Position numbers and translations under genes: made by a program
Notes under the pieces: generated by a model
Told to the model about the DNA's origin: nothing
Database searches by the model: none
The model's input: only the letters and a program-made list of their open reading frames with translations
In this document: positions 8,602-20,859 of the stretch, one piece after another
Layout: each line of letters begins with the position of its first letter
How positions within the stretch are numbered: position 1 is the first letter of the stretch
From: Thermothielavioides terrestris NRRL 8126
Taxonomy: Eukaryota; Ascomycota; Sordariomycetes; Sordariales; Chaetomiaceae
Assembly (NCBI RefSeq): GCF_000226115.1
Contig: NC_016458.1
Span: forward strand, 6,482,001 to 6,546,000
Length of the DNA stretch: 64,000 nt
Direction: 5' to 3'

Positions 8602-11569
8602 TCATCTAGTCTCCAACTCCAACCCGCCCTCCTCAGTCGCGACCTCCTCCGTCCCATCCAATATCCCCACATTCCCATTCCCACCACCAGCCCCGTTGTT
8701 GTTGCCCCGCCACCGCAACGCGTCCCTCTCCCTCGCCTCCCCCTCCCACGAATCCCGTAGCCTGATCCGCCCGCCGCTCACCCGCCCGACCGTATCCGAC
8801 ACCCACCCGGCCGCGGCCTTGATCATGCCCCACACGCGCTCGTCGCCCTCCTCCTCGGCGGCGCGGCGGTGGCGGCGACGGCTGCGCAGGTCCGCCTCGT
8901 GACCGCCCTGCTGCTGGAGCTGGAGCTGGTGCTGGTGCTCGGCCGCCTCGGCCTTGATCTGGTACTTGAGGCAGTCCTTGACGGTGACGAGCCCCGCGAG
9001 GCGGCCGCGGTGCTCGACGAGGATGACGCGCGGGCCGATCTTGCGGAAGAGCTCCATGACCGTCTCGAGCGGCAGGCGCGGGTGGGCGGTCAGCGGGGTC
9101 GTGTCGACGTAGGGCGTGAAGTCGACTGTGGCGGAGGCGGAGGCGGCGTAGTCGAGCGGGGAGGCGGACGGCGGCGGGGATGCGAAGGAGGAGGAGGAGG
9201 AGGGTTGGATTACCGGAGTGGTGGCTGGGATGGCGCTGGTGGGTGTGACTGGGTTGCGGGAGGCGGCAAAGGTGCATTTCGCCAGCGGGCTGAGGGCGCG
9301 CTCGCGCTTGGCGCGGTCGACGGCGTAGCGGAGCTCGGTGCGGCCGATGTAGCCGAGGAGGATCTTGGAGGTTTCGTCTTCGACGATGGGGAAGCCTTGG
9401 TAGTTGTCTTTCGTGAGCAGGCGTTCGACTGCCTTGAGGGTCATGCCGGTCGAGGGGATGGAAACAACGTCGGTGATCATGGCGTGCGAGACGGGGACGC
9501 CGAAGTTGTGCTCTTCCTTGTGGTCGAGGTAGGGGAAGCCGCTGAACCAGATCATGCGGTCGGCTATGCCGCCCTTACCGAACAGCTCGCTGACGGCCTT
9601 GGTGACGCCGACGACAATCATGGTCGGGAGGATGTAGGTGAGCGCACCGGTGAGTTCGAACATGATGACGACGACGGAGACGGTGATGTGCATGATGCCG
9701 CTGAGGGCCGCTGCGGCGCCTAGGAAGGCATAGGTTCCGGGCGTAATGCAGGGGACGTCCGGTGCGCAGGAGGAGAAGAAGACGCTCCCCGGGTATGCCT
9801 CGTGGATGGCCTGTACGATGATTCCGACGGTGCGTCCAAACGAGGCGCCTATGGCCATGGAAGGCACGAAGATGCCGGCCGGGACTTTGCAGCCGTATGA
9901 TATGATGACGAAGAATATGCGGATGATGGTGGCCAGAATAAGAGAAATGACATTCCCGAGGCGGTGCTCGGGCTCGCAAAGCCCGTGGTAGTCCTCGGCG
10001 CCCTCGCACTCCCGGAAGAGGACCTTCATGCTCTCTGTCATTTCGATCCTCAAAAATGCGTTCGGATAGCAGACAACGGCGGTGGCGACAGCCAGCAGGG
10101 TTGCCTCCAAGACGGCGTAGTTGGCCAGGTACTTTTTGCGAAAGGCCTGCGCCCGGAGGTTCCACTTCATGACGAAGGCGCCGTATAAGCCGCCAAAGAT
10201 GCCGATTATGATGTAGAATACGACCTCAAAGAAGTGCCACGACCGGTCGTACTTAACTTGGAACATGACCAACTGGCCGGTCCGGAAGGGATTCATAGCA
10301 GCGAGCACGGCTGTCGCCACGAGGGCACAGAAGTAGCTGCGCCACAGGGTCTTCAGGGGGAAGTAGCTCGACATCTCTTCGAGAGAGAAGAGGACGCCTC
10401 CGATGGGGCTGCCGAAGGCCACGGCAACGCCGGCGGCGGCGCAGGCACTGAGAACCTCGCGGGTCTTGGAGGCGTTTCGACGGTACTTGTCGAAGAGCCT
10501 CGAGATGACGTTTCCGGTGCATACGGCATAATGGACGCTGGGCCCTTCTTTCCCGACCGACAACCCAGACGCGATGGCAAGCGGCAGAGCCAGGGACTTA
10601 ATGATCAGGGTCCACAGTCCGAGAAAACCCTTCATGACGAAACCGGCGATGATGCACTTGATCTCGGAAATGCCGGAGCCTGCAGCGTAGGGGGCGTAGG
10701 CTTTGACGAGCGTGGCGGCGGTGAAGGCGAAGAGGGTCTGGATCCCAGAGCGGGTCAGCGCAGGCACCACAACATGGGCTGTCAAGGGGGAACCAACCGC
10801 GAAGACGATGTACACCACATAGTTGACGGGCTCCAGGCCGGTCCAGCGATGCCAGTCAGGACAGCCTACAAGCGAGAGTCAACACCCCTCCTCATGACAA
10901 GCCCGAACCAGAACCGCGGGGCAGCGCCGTACCGTTGTCCTCCCCCCAGCAGCAGAAGTCTTCGTTCAGGTAGAAGCGGGTGGTGCAGTAGCCGAGCTTG
11001 ATGTCGGCTAACCACTCAGTGATGATATTGAGGAAGGCCGCGTTGAGGCCGATGGCAGCGCCGATGATGGTCACGACGATCCAGCCCTGGGCAGCGTCGT
11101 AGGCCTCGAGGATCCTTTGGCGCCAGTCGGACCGGCCAGCCCCATAGAGACCGGCCTGCCGTTTCCTCCGCGCTTTTCTTCGCAACTGCTCACGCGCGGC
11201 ATCCTGAACCCAGTCTTTCTTCGCATTAGCCACCGTGTTCGGTCATGCGACGAGGCAACTATGCGACAGCGAGGGAAGGCGGGGGAGGCTACCGATGGTA
11301 GTGAAGTCCTGGGAAGGGAAAGAGGCTGGTCAGCCGCCGGAGCTGCTCGGGCCGCAAACAGAAGGAATGGACATTGAGAAGCGAACCTCGTAGCGTTTGA
11401 TCTTGGCAATTTCCTCCTCTATCTGGTGCTGGGCTGCAATGCCCCCTCCATCCTGGGTCTCGCCGCGCTCGGCGATGGACACGGCCGACGAAAGCCGCGA
11501 GCTCACTGACGGCCGTCGCACAGCGTGCGGGACCATCGAGAGCGAGGACGGCCGCGATTGGAAATTCAT
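8602..11569 (-). CDS. CLC chloride/proton exchanger (Gef1/ClC-3-5 type)
   Basis: Four exons, 11569-11387, 11308-11293, 11214-10933 and 10865-8602, give 914 residues. Exon 2 is a 16-nt micro-exon that supplies DFTTI and is needed to read DFTTIDWVQDAAREQLRR. CLC signatures are present: GSGISE (about residue 223), GKEGPSVH with gating glutamate E267, GSPIGGVLFSLEE with proton glutamate E324, and GIFVPSMAIGASFGR. The 57-residue spacing of the two glutamates equals that of ClC-5, so coupled Cl-/H+ exchange in Golgi, endosome or vacuole membranes is predicted rather than a pure channel. Two CBS domains follow, separated by a Ser/Pro-rich insert; the C-terminus is Gln/Glu-rich. The start ATG opens MNFQSRPSSLSMV. 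The gene diverges from the histone-fold gene at 12026. Confidence 0.93.
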
Positions 11570-12025
11570 GGCGCCGCGTGGCCGCCGTTCGGTGATGGCG
11601 CCTATCTGCGCGGCATTGGCGGGGGAGGATTGCGCAGGATGCGAGTCGGCACGAAGGGAATTCAAATCGACCGGGAGGGCGGGGATGTTGAGGTGGATGC
11701 ATCAGCGCTAAAGAAGCAAGGCTGACGCCGCCCGCAGCAGGCTGAAAGGGCCCAGGGCAAGCCAGAGACGGGCTGGTTACAGCCTTGCCAAATCCTGGGC
11801 CGGCAGGGGTCTTGTGGGGCTCTTGTGTAAGTAGCAGTGGCTCGCGCTCTCACGCGTCCACTTAAGTGGACGCCTCCTGTCATAGGTTCGACAGCTTCAT
11901 TCGCTTCATCCCACACACAGTACATATCCCTCGCCTCCCGATTGTTTAAGTTCGACGTAACTCGTCACAATTTGACGGAAAACCCATCTCCCCACCAACT
12001 TCTACATCTGCCCCCATCCTTCGCA
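11570..12025. promoter_or_regulatory. Shared divergent promoter, CLC and histone-fold gene
   Basis: The 456 bp between the two start codons must hold both core promoters. A palindrome-like CACTTAAGTG lies at about 11860-11870. No TATA box could be assigned with confidence. Confidence 0.5.
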
Positions 12026-12833
12026 ATGCCGTACAACACCACAGCAATTCCTCCCAGGAAGGAGGTAACAGGCCAAACCCAGCTGCCGCGTGAGTGTCAT
12101 TGCCTTCCTTCCTTGACTGCGCACCTCGCTGACCCAAGCCTAGTCACAAGGGTCAAGAAGATCATCGCGGTCGACCCCGACATCACCGTCTGCTCCAACA
12201 ATGCCGCTTTTGTCATCACTCTGGCAACGGCAAGTCCCAGCCGGCCTGGCCGGATCTCTTAAACCCCTACGTACCCTGTCGTGACCGTGACTGACACTAC
12301 CCCTCTCCCCCCAGGAGATGTTCGTCCAGTACCTCACCAGCGAGGCACAGAACATGACCAAGCTCGAGCGCAAGCCGCGCCGGAACATCCAATACAAGGA
12401 CATCGGTAAGCTAGCTCCCCGACCCTTGCGTTCCCGCCTCCCACGGGTGGGATTTGTCCGCTCAACTCGACGTTGCAAAACAGCAAACGCCGCGGCCCAC
12501 CAGGAGAACCTCGAGTTTCTCGAGGACGTCGTGCCCAAGACGACCACGTACAGGGAGATCAAGGGCAAGGCCGCCGCCGCGCGCGCCAGGGTCACCGGCG
12601 AGAAGGTTCCCGAGGGCGCGGCTGCGGCGGACGAGCGCCCGTCTGACGCCATGCCAAACGGCAAGAGGGCGAAGCCCACGGTGAACGGCAACGCTCCCCC
12701 GGCAGCAGCGAACGGCCTCTCGCGGAGCAGGGTGCTGTCCTCGGACGCGGCGGACCCCAGCGATCAGTTGGAGCTGGAGATGAGGCAGGCGCAGCGGGCA
12801 AACGATGATGAAGATGTAGACATGGCGGGTTAG
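12026..12833 (+). CDS. DPB3: Histone-fold protein, DNA polymerase epsilon subunit DPB3/CHRAC-like
   Basis: Four exons, 12026-12089, 12144-12229, 12315-12405 and 12484-12833, give 196 residues. The CBF/NF-Y histone fold runs from about residue 22 to 95 (RVKKIIAVDPDI, SNNAAFVITLATEMFVQYL, KPRRNIQYKDIANAA), followed by FLEDVVPKTTTY. This wording is that of Dpb3 and CHRAC-15, which pair with a second histone-fold partner in the Pol epsilon holoenzyme or in ISWI remodelling complexes in the nucleus. The C-terminal 90 residues are Ala/Arg-rich and low in complexity. Intron 2 (12230-12314) starts with GC (GCAAGT), a rarer but accepted GC-AG intron; it is needed to join LAT to EMF. Choosing between the DPB3 and CHRAC roles needs a family tree. 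Confidence 0.85.
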
Positions 12834-13070
12834 TTGTCACGCACCATGTTTTGTTTTCATCAGGTATCTTGTTTCCCGGTACAAATCACATACAAAGCGG
12901 CTCCTTGTTTTCCCGATGCTCTCGTACACCCAGTGCCCAAAACCGCCCCGTCTCGGCTCGTGTAAGCCCGCAGCCTGTACTCTAGACACCCGAGCACTCA
13001 TTTTCCCCTCCCAAGATCCCAAGAGATAATTCCCTCCCGGGTTTTTCCCCGGGTCCCTACCTCACCCCTT

Positions 13071-14190
13071 TTACTCCTCCATTGCGTCCCCCACCATGAT
13101 CCCCGGCGGCAGCCGTCCCTCGTTCAGCGCCTTCTCCAGCCTGATGATCTCCTCCAGGCTGTTGGCCTTCTTGATCATGTCCTGCAGCTTCTTGCGCTCC
13201 TTATCCGTAAGCTTGAGCCGCGACAGCTTGTTTGTCTGTCCCGCAGCGGCGGCGCCGCCCGCCGCGCCGACGTCAAATGTCTTGCTCTTGATTCCCATGA
13301 TCTGCAACACCCCTCAAATCAGCAAATCTGCCTCGCCTCCGCGGGAAGGGCGTCGGCTGGGTTTTCCAACTCACCCGCGAAGCCAACTCGGTCGGCGCCT
13401 CGGCCGAGCCAAAAAGCTCTCTTGCCTTCTGCCGCTCGGCATCCTTAACCTTCTGGTAATCGAGAAACCGGACGGTGGGACACCGCCAGAGGACCCAGTA
13501 CCGATAATGCTGTTGTCGCCCTCACATCAGCACACTTCGTCCTCTCTCTTCCCCGTCCGTGAGAAGAATAAAAAAAGCATCGCACCTCCTTCTTCGTAAC
13601 CGGGTTATCCACCAGCACGAGGTGGGTCAGGCGCGGGAACCGGCCGAGTATGTCCAGGTCGGCCAACTCGGCGAGGTTATTAGAGGCCAGCCCGAGGTTG
13701 GTCAGGTTCGGCAGGGCGGCCGGCAGGGTGGGCTGGATGGCGGAGATGCGGTTGCGCGCGAGCAGCAGCGTGCGCACGCGCGGCGACAGCGGGAAGTTGC
13801 CCAGCACCTGGATGTCGTTGTCGGTCAGGTCGATGGCGTCGTGGGGCTGCGGCGCGACGCGCGGCGAGGCGGTTTTAGCCATGAAAGTCGCTCTCGGGGG
13901 GGGGGGGGGGGGGGGGGAAAGAGGACGATAAAAAGAACTTACACCGGCAACGCCCATGTTCTCAATCGCGGGTATTCTGTGTCCTGTATGCGGCGCAACA
14001 CCGATTGGATAAACAACATCGTTGATAAACCCGTCTTCTTGTCTTTTTTTCTGGCATCTCAGACAGACTTGGAATAGATCAATGTGCAGTATCTGCTCTT
14101 TTCAAACGCACCTCTGAGGTCTATCTCCCGCTCCTTGAGCGGATTGAGGTAGGAGAGGGAGTTGTTGATGAGGTCTGCCGTGAGCCTCAT
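13071..14190 (-). CDS. LEA1: U2 snRNP A' protein (LEA1)
   Basis: Five exons, 14190-14112, 13983-13943, 13846-13586, 13509-13375 and 13301-13071, give 248 residues. The protein opens with MRLTADLINNSLSYLNPLKE and DLRGHRIPAIENMGVAG, then leucine-rich repeats (about residues 41-130) and the LRR cap YRYWVLWRCPTVRFLDYQKV. A Lys-rich C-terminus ends in a coiled-coil-like helix. This is the U2A'/Lea1 subunit, which binds U2B'' and stem-loop IV of U2 snRNA and acts in branch-point recognition. Intron 2 contains a 22-nt homopolymer (13896-13917). Gene ends converge with the histone-fold gene 237 bp away. Confidence 0.92.
13896..13917 (+). repeat. 22-nt G homopolymer in an intron
   Basis: An uninterrupted run of 22 G on the plus strand (C on the sense strand of LEA1) lies in intron 2 of LEA1 (13942-13847). 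Such tracts are prone to length change. Confidence 0.9.
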
Positions 14191-14798
14191 TTTGGGAAGC
14201 TGCTCAACTTCCTTTTCGCTTCGGTTCTCTTTGCCGGGGTCGGGTGTGCTATTCGGGTTGGTTGGTTTGTTGATTCGATTCGAACTGAATCGGTTATTGT
14301 ATCGTGTTTCTCTACTTCTAAGAAGCGGCTACAGGTCGCTGAACGGGCTGAATTATCGGGCACTGTCGCGGCAAGCCGTCGCGGTCGCCAGTGAGTGTGG
14401 TTCTTGGAGTGGCATTCCAAGGAAGGTCGCGCGACCCGCAGCAGCAATCAAGCTCCACAAGGCTGAAGTGATATCTAAGTGGGGCCACATGGTTATCGCC
14501 ACCCTAACCCTTGCCATTACGATTCCACTCCGACCTCACACCAAGCGAAGGAGAGCGAAGATATCACCTGCACTCTTCGTCCATACTGTGGTAAGCGCAT
14601 CAAGTCAATGCTAAGTTAGCTAACACCCCAAGTAGACTAAACCAAATCAGCCACCCACTTCCAAACCCAGAATCCAATTCCCACCACGCCATGTCCATCG
14701 CCACCCAAACTCCCCTTCCTTCCAGCTCAACACCCCTTCAGACAAACCCATGCGACGCGTGACTATGAATGTGAGACATCATAGGTAACTAAAGACCC
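14191..14798. other. Region between LEA1 and VPS15, no gene seen
   Basis: These 608 bp contain the LEA1 promoter and the VPS15 3' flank. No recognisable coding sequence. Confidence 0.5.
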
Positions 14799-17700
14799 TC
14801 ACTGAAAGACAAACACCACCCCGCTGCGGTCTGCCGACACCGACATCGGATAGGGCGACTCCAGCAGCGCCACGTCCGTCACCGCATCCAGGTGGCTCTT
14901 CAGAAGCTGCTGTTGCTGCAGCGAGATGACCGTCGACCGGGGCGGCCGGCTCCCCGGCGCGCGGCCCGAAGTGCGCGTGCCCGCTCCGTTAGCAGCAGCC
15001 GCCGCTGACGAAGACGAGCCGACCGGCCTCGGCCACCGCTCCGTATTCAGCGTCATCGACGGCGTGGGGTGGCTCGCCGTGAAGGTCGGCCTGCCCTCGT
15101 CGGGCTGCAGGCCGCTGAACACGACGCTGTTCTCGATGCGCGCGAGGTCCCAGAACCGGAGCTTCTTGTCGGAGCCGGCCGTGATGATGAACGCGTGGCG
15201 CACGTCGCGCTGCGAGTAATGGTCGTCTGCGCCGCTGCCGCCGCCGGTGCCGGTGCCGGTGCCAACAAGCATGGCGCGTACGCCGCGGTCGGCGTTTCCC
15301 GTGGCCGCGGAGGGCTCGATGTTGGTCGCGAAGCGGCCCAGCATGCTCTCGGGCTTGTCCTCGTCGACCTCCCACGCCTCGTAGCCCTTCGGTCCTTCCT
15401 TGTTGCCGCCCACGCGGTAGATCTCGCGGCAGAGCGTGCGCTCGAGGTCCCAGACGGTCACTTCGCCCTGCCCCGTGCCGCCCGCCACGCAGACCCATTT
15501 GCCGCGGCCCTTGGACGGGTGGATGCAGAGCCGGTAGATGGAGCCCTTGCCGGGCACGCCCCAGCCCTTGAGCCGCATCTTGAACCGCAGATCCCAGAGG
15601 TCGAGCACGCCGTGTGACGTGCCCAGGCAGAGCCAGTTGCGCTTGCGGTCGATGCAGAAGCAGGTCGGCGTCCCGTGGTGCACGGGGTTTTCGAGTTTGT
15701 AGAGGAGCGACATGGTCCGGAGGTCGATGCCCAGGATGTTGGACTTGTTCGTGGCGAGAACCAGGACCGAGTTGGATTCCTGTTTGAAGTGCTCGCACCA
15801 CACAGCGAACTCGCCGTCGACGAGCTGGTACTCGCGCAGGACGCGGAGCCGGGGGTAGCGGAAATTGACACCGCTGAGCACGGTCTCGACCTTGATTATG
15901 TGAACGCTACCGTCGCTGGCGCAGCTGACAAAGCTGTGCGTGTTCTCGATGAAGCACAGCGCCAGCACCCTGGCGCCCGCAGCGTGTTTGTGCGTAAGCC
16001 TCGACCGGTGAGTGATGTTCCGTTCAAGCCGTGCCGTGTCCCAGACCTTGACGCACCCGTCGTCCCCGCCGGTGAGGAAGAACTGGTGGTCCGGAGAGAC
16101 GACGATTCGGTTGATAGCGCCGGTGTGTTCGGAGAACGTGGCCACAAGCTTTCCAGAGGGTCGCCACCTGTCATCCGCTCCCTGTTGGGACGCCGCTGAT
16201 CTGGTGGACTTGTCGCGCGAAACTGGCGTGACCAGGGGCCCGTACTCGACAAGATCATGGGGGTAGTTGTCGACATACATGGCGTTCAGCATCTTGAGAA
16301 TGTTGGGGTCATTCCCGGTGTACGTGTGGTTGGCTCGCAATCGCGTTTTCGCCTGAGCTAGCGCCGAGTCTGTGTCGGGATGAGACGAGATCCGGATTGG
16401 AGCCTGGCTGAACGGCCCCTCCACCTCACCGAACGCATTTGTCTCGGTTGTACCAGTCTCGGGCCCGGATTTGGCACTGTCTTTGCGGTTCATGAGGCTG
16501 ATTGCACTTGACTGATGCCGAAGGGCCCTTCTGGCGGCGTACGGAGCGTCCTGGACCGGGCCGTTTTCGTCCGTCAGTGATGATGTGGGAGCTTTACCTT
16601 GGACGACGGATGCCCGTCTGGATGTATCTCTCGAGCTTTCGCCTTGTCTTGCCGTTGTCGGCGAGGCGGTTAACTCATCCTCCAGCGGGCGTCTGCTGTC
16701 CACAGATGTGGGTGACATGTTGTCCCTGCTGCCGAGCAGAGAGCGGTGATTATTCAGGGCAGCTCGCCGCCTCTTGCCGACAGGGTCATCGATCGACATG
16801 GAAGCGTCGAGAAGGGCGTCCCTGATCGTCCGTGGAGCGCTCGTGTCCTGCTCAGGGTTTATCGCAGGGCTCGCCAGCGGCTCTTCGTCGAACAAGACAG
16901 TCTGGGGTCTGATACCGAGGCTACGGAGCGGGATTATGCTGTTGAGCACTGCAGTATTCGCTGTCTCTTGCGCGGTCGAGTCCCTTGTCTTGATCTGGCT
17001 TAAGCGCCAGATGAACTCCCTGAGCGCGAGCAGTTTGGGCTCGTCCTCTGGGGCAAGGCCTAGGTTTCGCAGCTTGTTCAGCCACTGCTCGTCCTCCTCG
17101 TTCCTCGAAGCCTTGAGTAGCAGCTGCGGGTTTGACTCCGCTGGCCTGGATGAGATCGGCCCCGAAATGGCGTCGCGAAGTTTTCTGAAGGGCTTCCAGA
17201 AATCGCCTCTATCTGTCTTGGACGCCCACAGCATGGCTTGGTCGAACACCGACCGAGATAGCGGTTTCTGGAGGGCCTCGAGCAAGCTGAGCTCGTCGAA
17301 AGCCGGTATGTGGTGGGGCTTGAGATAGGGTGCGAGCTGCGGAAGCACCTGAACTCGGAGATAGGCTGGACTCAAGAAGCGCGTACCGGCCGAGATGAAG
17401 TCGGCAGCCGACTCACGAATCCAGACGTTGGGGTGCATGGTGAACCGCCCAGTGATGCCGATAAGCTCGAGATAGGTCTGCTTCGTGAGGAGCCCCAGGT
17501 TCGCCAGCTCTGCCAGGGAGTGCAGCGCCCCCTGTACCACATGCTCCTCTGGATCGGTAATCGCCTGGACCATGAGGGGCAGGATGAACTTTTCTAAAGT
17601 GTTGCTTCCCAGAAACGCTGAGATGCCCACAATGGTGTCGAAGAAGGCGCACTTCAGCATCCAGTCGCGGTCGTTCACATACGTGTTTAGATGAGTGAGG

Positions 17701-19576
17701 ATGATGTCGTTAGCCTGCGCTGCGCCAAAGAAGACGCAAAGATCGGGTACCGAGGTGAGGAACGCTCTCCGAACAAACGGCTCCGAGTCCTCAATGAGAA
17801 TCTTCGTCTGGGACTCGAATACGTCCGACAGCTCCCGGCGAGCGCCGTCAAACAGCCCGCCGAAGGCCGCCTCTGGCTCGTTCCCGGCCTCAACCTCGGG
17901 ATCGGCAAGGGCCGCGGATCCGTCCGCTCGCAGCGTCGCAGCCATGGCGAGGAAGCGGTCCGCAGTCACGGCCAGTTTCCCGAGACAGGAGGCGTACGTC
18001 GCGCGGACAAGCGGACTGGGCGTACGCTGCGTGTCCTGCAGCAGTGATTCCATCCGCGGCATGATGTAGTCCAGAAAGATCTGCGAGTTCACCGGCGTGA
18101 TGACCTTGACGAGATCGAGAAGCTGGGTGATGGCGCGAACCGCGGAAACCACAACCATGTCGCATTTGTCCTTTAGCAGGGCGACGAGGTAGGGAAGAAC
18201 GCGGTCCAGCTTCGCTTCGTCAGTCAGCCGCTCGGCGAAAGCAAGCAATATATCGCATGCCTTGATCCTTGCGGACGCATGCGCAGTGTTGCGAAGCGAC
18301 GAGACAACCAGGGTCAAGAAGATGAGGGTGCCATCGTCGGCAGACGGCTGCTTATCGGCCGAGACGTAGTGTTCATTATTCGGGATGTTCAACCGCACGG
18401 GGAAGTGGGCCAGCCCAAGCCTGGGGGAGAGACGGCGCTGCTCAGCGCGAAGACCGCCATCCTGGTATCCAAGAAAGTAAGAGATCTTGTCAAAGTCGAG
18501 CCACACCCGCTCGATCCGTTGGTCAGGCTCGCTAAGATTCCTCGCAGCCCCAGCGGAGGCGTTCTGGCCAGATAAAGGGTTGGTGATCAGCTCCATGTAT
18601 TGGTGCAGGAAGCTGTAGAAGTATTCCGGGAACACCTTGCCCTTCCAGAACTCCAGGTACTGCTCCGCCGCGTACCGCTTTTGGGGATCCAGCTGTATCA
18701 TATGGGCGATCATCTCGCGAAGGTCTTTGTCCGGAATTTTGCTGAGGTACGTGATGAAAGGATCATAGTCTCCCTTCCCCTTCCGGTACGAGAAAAGCTG
18801 GCTCAGGCTGAACAGGCGGGTCTCGAGGAACAGCTCGGCAATGACGCAGCCGGCGCTGAAGATATCCATCGCCCATGTCACCTTCGCATTCGGATCGGGT
18901 TCCTCGCCAGGCGGCAGGAACCTCTCGGGAGCGATGTAGCAGGTTCTCTTGCCAGAGGTGTCGAAGAAGTAGGAGTAGTCGGCTGGGTTGTCCTCGGGCA
19001 ACGTGACGCGCTTGAAGGACGAGGAGAAGTCGGAGAGATAGAGCCAGTTCCAAGAGGTCACCAGTATATTTTCGGTCTTGATGTCGCCGTGGTAGACGCC
19101 TTTTGCGTGGCAGTCGCGGAGCGCGCATAGAAGCTGGAACGCGAGCCACTTCTTTTCGATGTCCTCCAAGAACGGTCGGGTACTGAGGCGGTCGTAAAGA
19201 GAATTGTAGAGGAACTGGCGGACAAGGTAACCGTTCGTTTCGGTCTCGACTACTCGTTGGTACGGCAGGGCGTTCGGCACATCAGCAAGGGCTCGCCGCT
19301 CGCCTGGACAAACCCACATCAGCACTGAAGGGCAGCCACACGGCATCGGGAACCAGCTTGCTCACGGATGATCTCCTGCTTGTATTTGTCCAGCGACATG
19401 GGATACGGCTTGATGAGAACCTTGGCAAGCACTACGCCGTCATGTCGCCTCGCCCGGATGCTCTTCATGAAGCCGCCAGTGCCGACGGAGCGTTCGTAAA
19501 CCAAGTCGGAGAGCTCGGGGACGTCGATGCTGGCGGACCCCGCGCGGGGAGCAGCAAGGGAGAATCCCTGGCCCAT
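14799..19576 (-). CDS. VPS15: VPS15 protein kinase, PI3-kinase regulatory subunit
   Basis: Two exons, 19576-19366 and 19303-14799, give 1571 residues. MGQGFS at the N-terminus fits N-myristoylation at Gly2. The kinase domain (about residues 20-310) has the ATP-site lysine K52 in VLAKVLIK. The catalytic loop reads HGDIKTEN (142-149) instead of HRD, and DFS (162-164) replaces DFG, both usual for Vps15. Helical HEAT-type repeats follow (about 380-780), then a low-complexity Ser-rich linker and WD40 repeats to the C-terminus (about 1080-1571, e.g. HTGAINRIVVSPDHQFFLTG). The protein anchors Vps34 to membranes in the complexes for autophagy and endosomal sorting. The single intron in 4.7 kb interrupts EIIR/ERRALADVPN. 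Confidence 0.96.
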
Positions 19577-20859
19577 CTTCGCCGGTTTCCGCAGCCAGGG
19601 CTAATCTCAGCTTCCAGCTACCTTCGGCAAAGTATCGGCACAGCGTGGCACATCTTGTCTGAGGCTCGTCCCGGCGGAGTATTGGATTGCGAACACCGCG
19701 GCTGGCAGTTGGCGGTCAGACCAGCGTGAGGGCGCGAAATGCGCCTTGGGGATCTACAAGCAGTCGGCGCGGCAAAGGAAGCAATGCTGAAGTATGTGCC
19801 TTTTCAACAAAGCTTTCCTAGCATGGTTCGAATTGCGACCTAGGTGACGTTGTGATAAACGGTCACAAGCTCTGGTGTAGGCAGGCAAGCGGGAGATGGG
19901 TCCGGCAGCTTCCTGTCGTGGGCTGCCAGCCAACCGAGCAAGCGATCTCCACAAGAGATAAGATAACTAAACTACCTTACACAGTAGGAACCTCAACACA
20001 GTGAAGCCAGAACACCGACTCCACCAGAGCTTATGGATCTTGCACATTATTATGCCTGCCGCCGACGTAGTTGCAGCGCTCACCGAGCAACAACATCGCA
20101 AGCTTTTACGCCCCGTGGGAACTTGTAAGGTATCTGCTACTTCCTTTCCCTTTTTTTTTCTGTAGAAATCTAGATTAAGGAAACTTGGTCTCTGCCAGTA
20201 GACGAAGAACATATCTCCAGCGTATTTTGAGGCTATGTCTTGAAAGGTGGTTGCCGTTCTTGGGCCCTTCGAGCGGTACTTGCAACTCTGCAAGAACCTG
20301 ACCCGACCATCACCCCGACCTCGAGGGACGCGCTGCCTCCCCGTTGCCGCACCAGGTACCATTACGCAGCCGACCCTCCATAGTCTCGACGCGCCCCAAA
20401 ACACCACTGGCGGTAAACCCCGGGGGTATATAGAATAACAACGAAACGAAGAGATGAGCGCTCGGCGACCACGAACTGAACTCGAATGTCCAGAGCCCAA
20501 TGAGCTTAGCGTGGGAGGGTTCAAAAGGCGGTGAGCCTATGGTCGAGAGCAAAGGTAGATCGTGTTGGAAGTCGAGTGCATGTGCACTTGATGCTCGCCC
20601 GGACGTGCCGAAGCGCCAAGAACCCCAAAGTCGCGCCCAGTGAAAACCGCCCATGTGCCATAGTTGGAAGGTTCGCAGTACCGTACGGTGTATCTGGCCG
20701 GAAGATCCCAGAGACCGCTTGGGTCCGAACTCGCCTGAAGCTAGGGAGAAAGCAAAAATGTGTCGTGAACACCCAACGCCGTAGACAATGCCGCGCCAAA
20801 ACAGGGAGGCTTTCATCGAAACATCATTGCGAGAACTGCGTCATAATCATAAGCCGCGC
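19577..20859. other. Region upstream of VPS15, no gene seen
   Basis: These 1.28 kb hold the VPS15 promoter and the 3' flank of the SH3-protein gene. Open frames are short and lack domains. Confidence 0.5.

Noticed and set aside
8869..9723. 284-codon plus-strand open frame
   Set aside because: It lies antisense to the CBS-domain exon of the CLC gene, is made of Gly/Glu/Asp/Val-rich sequence typical of GC-rich codon bias, and has no domain.
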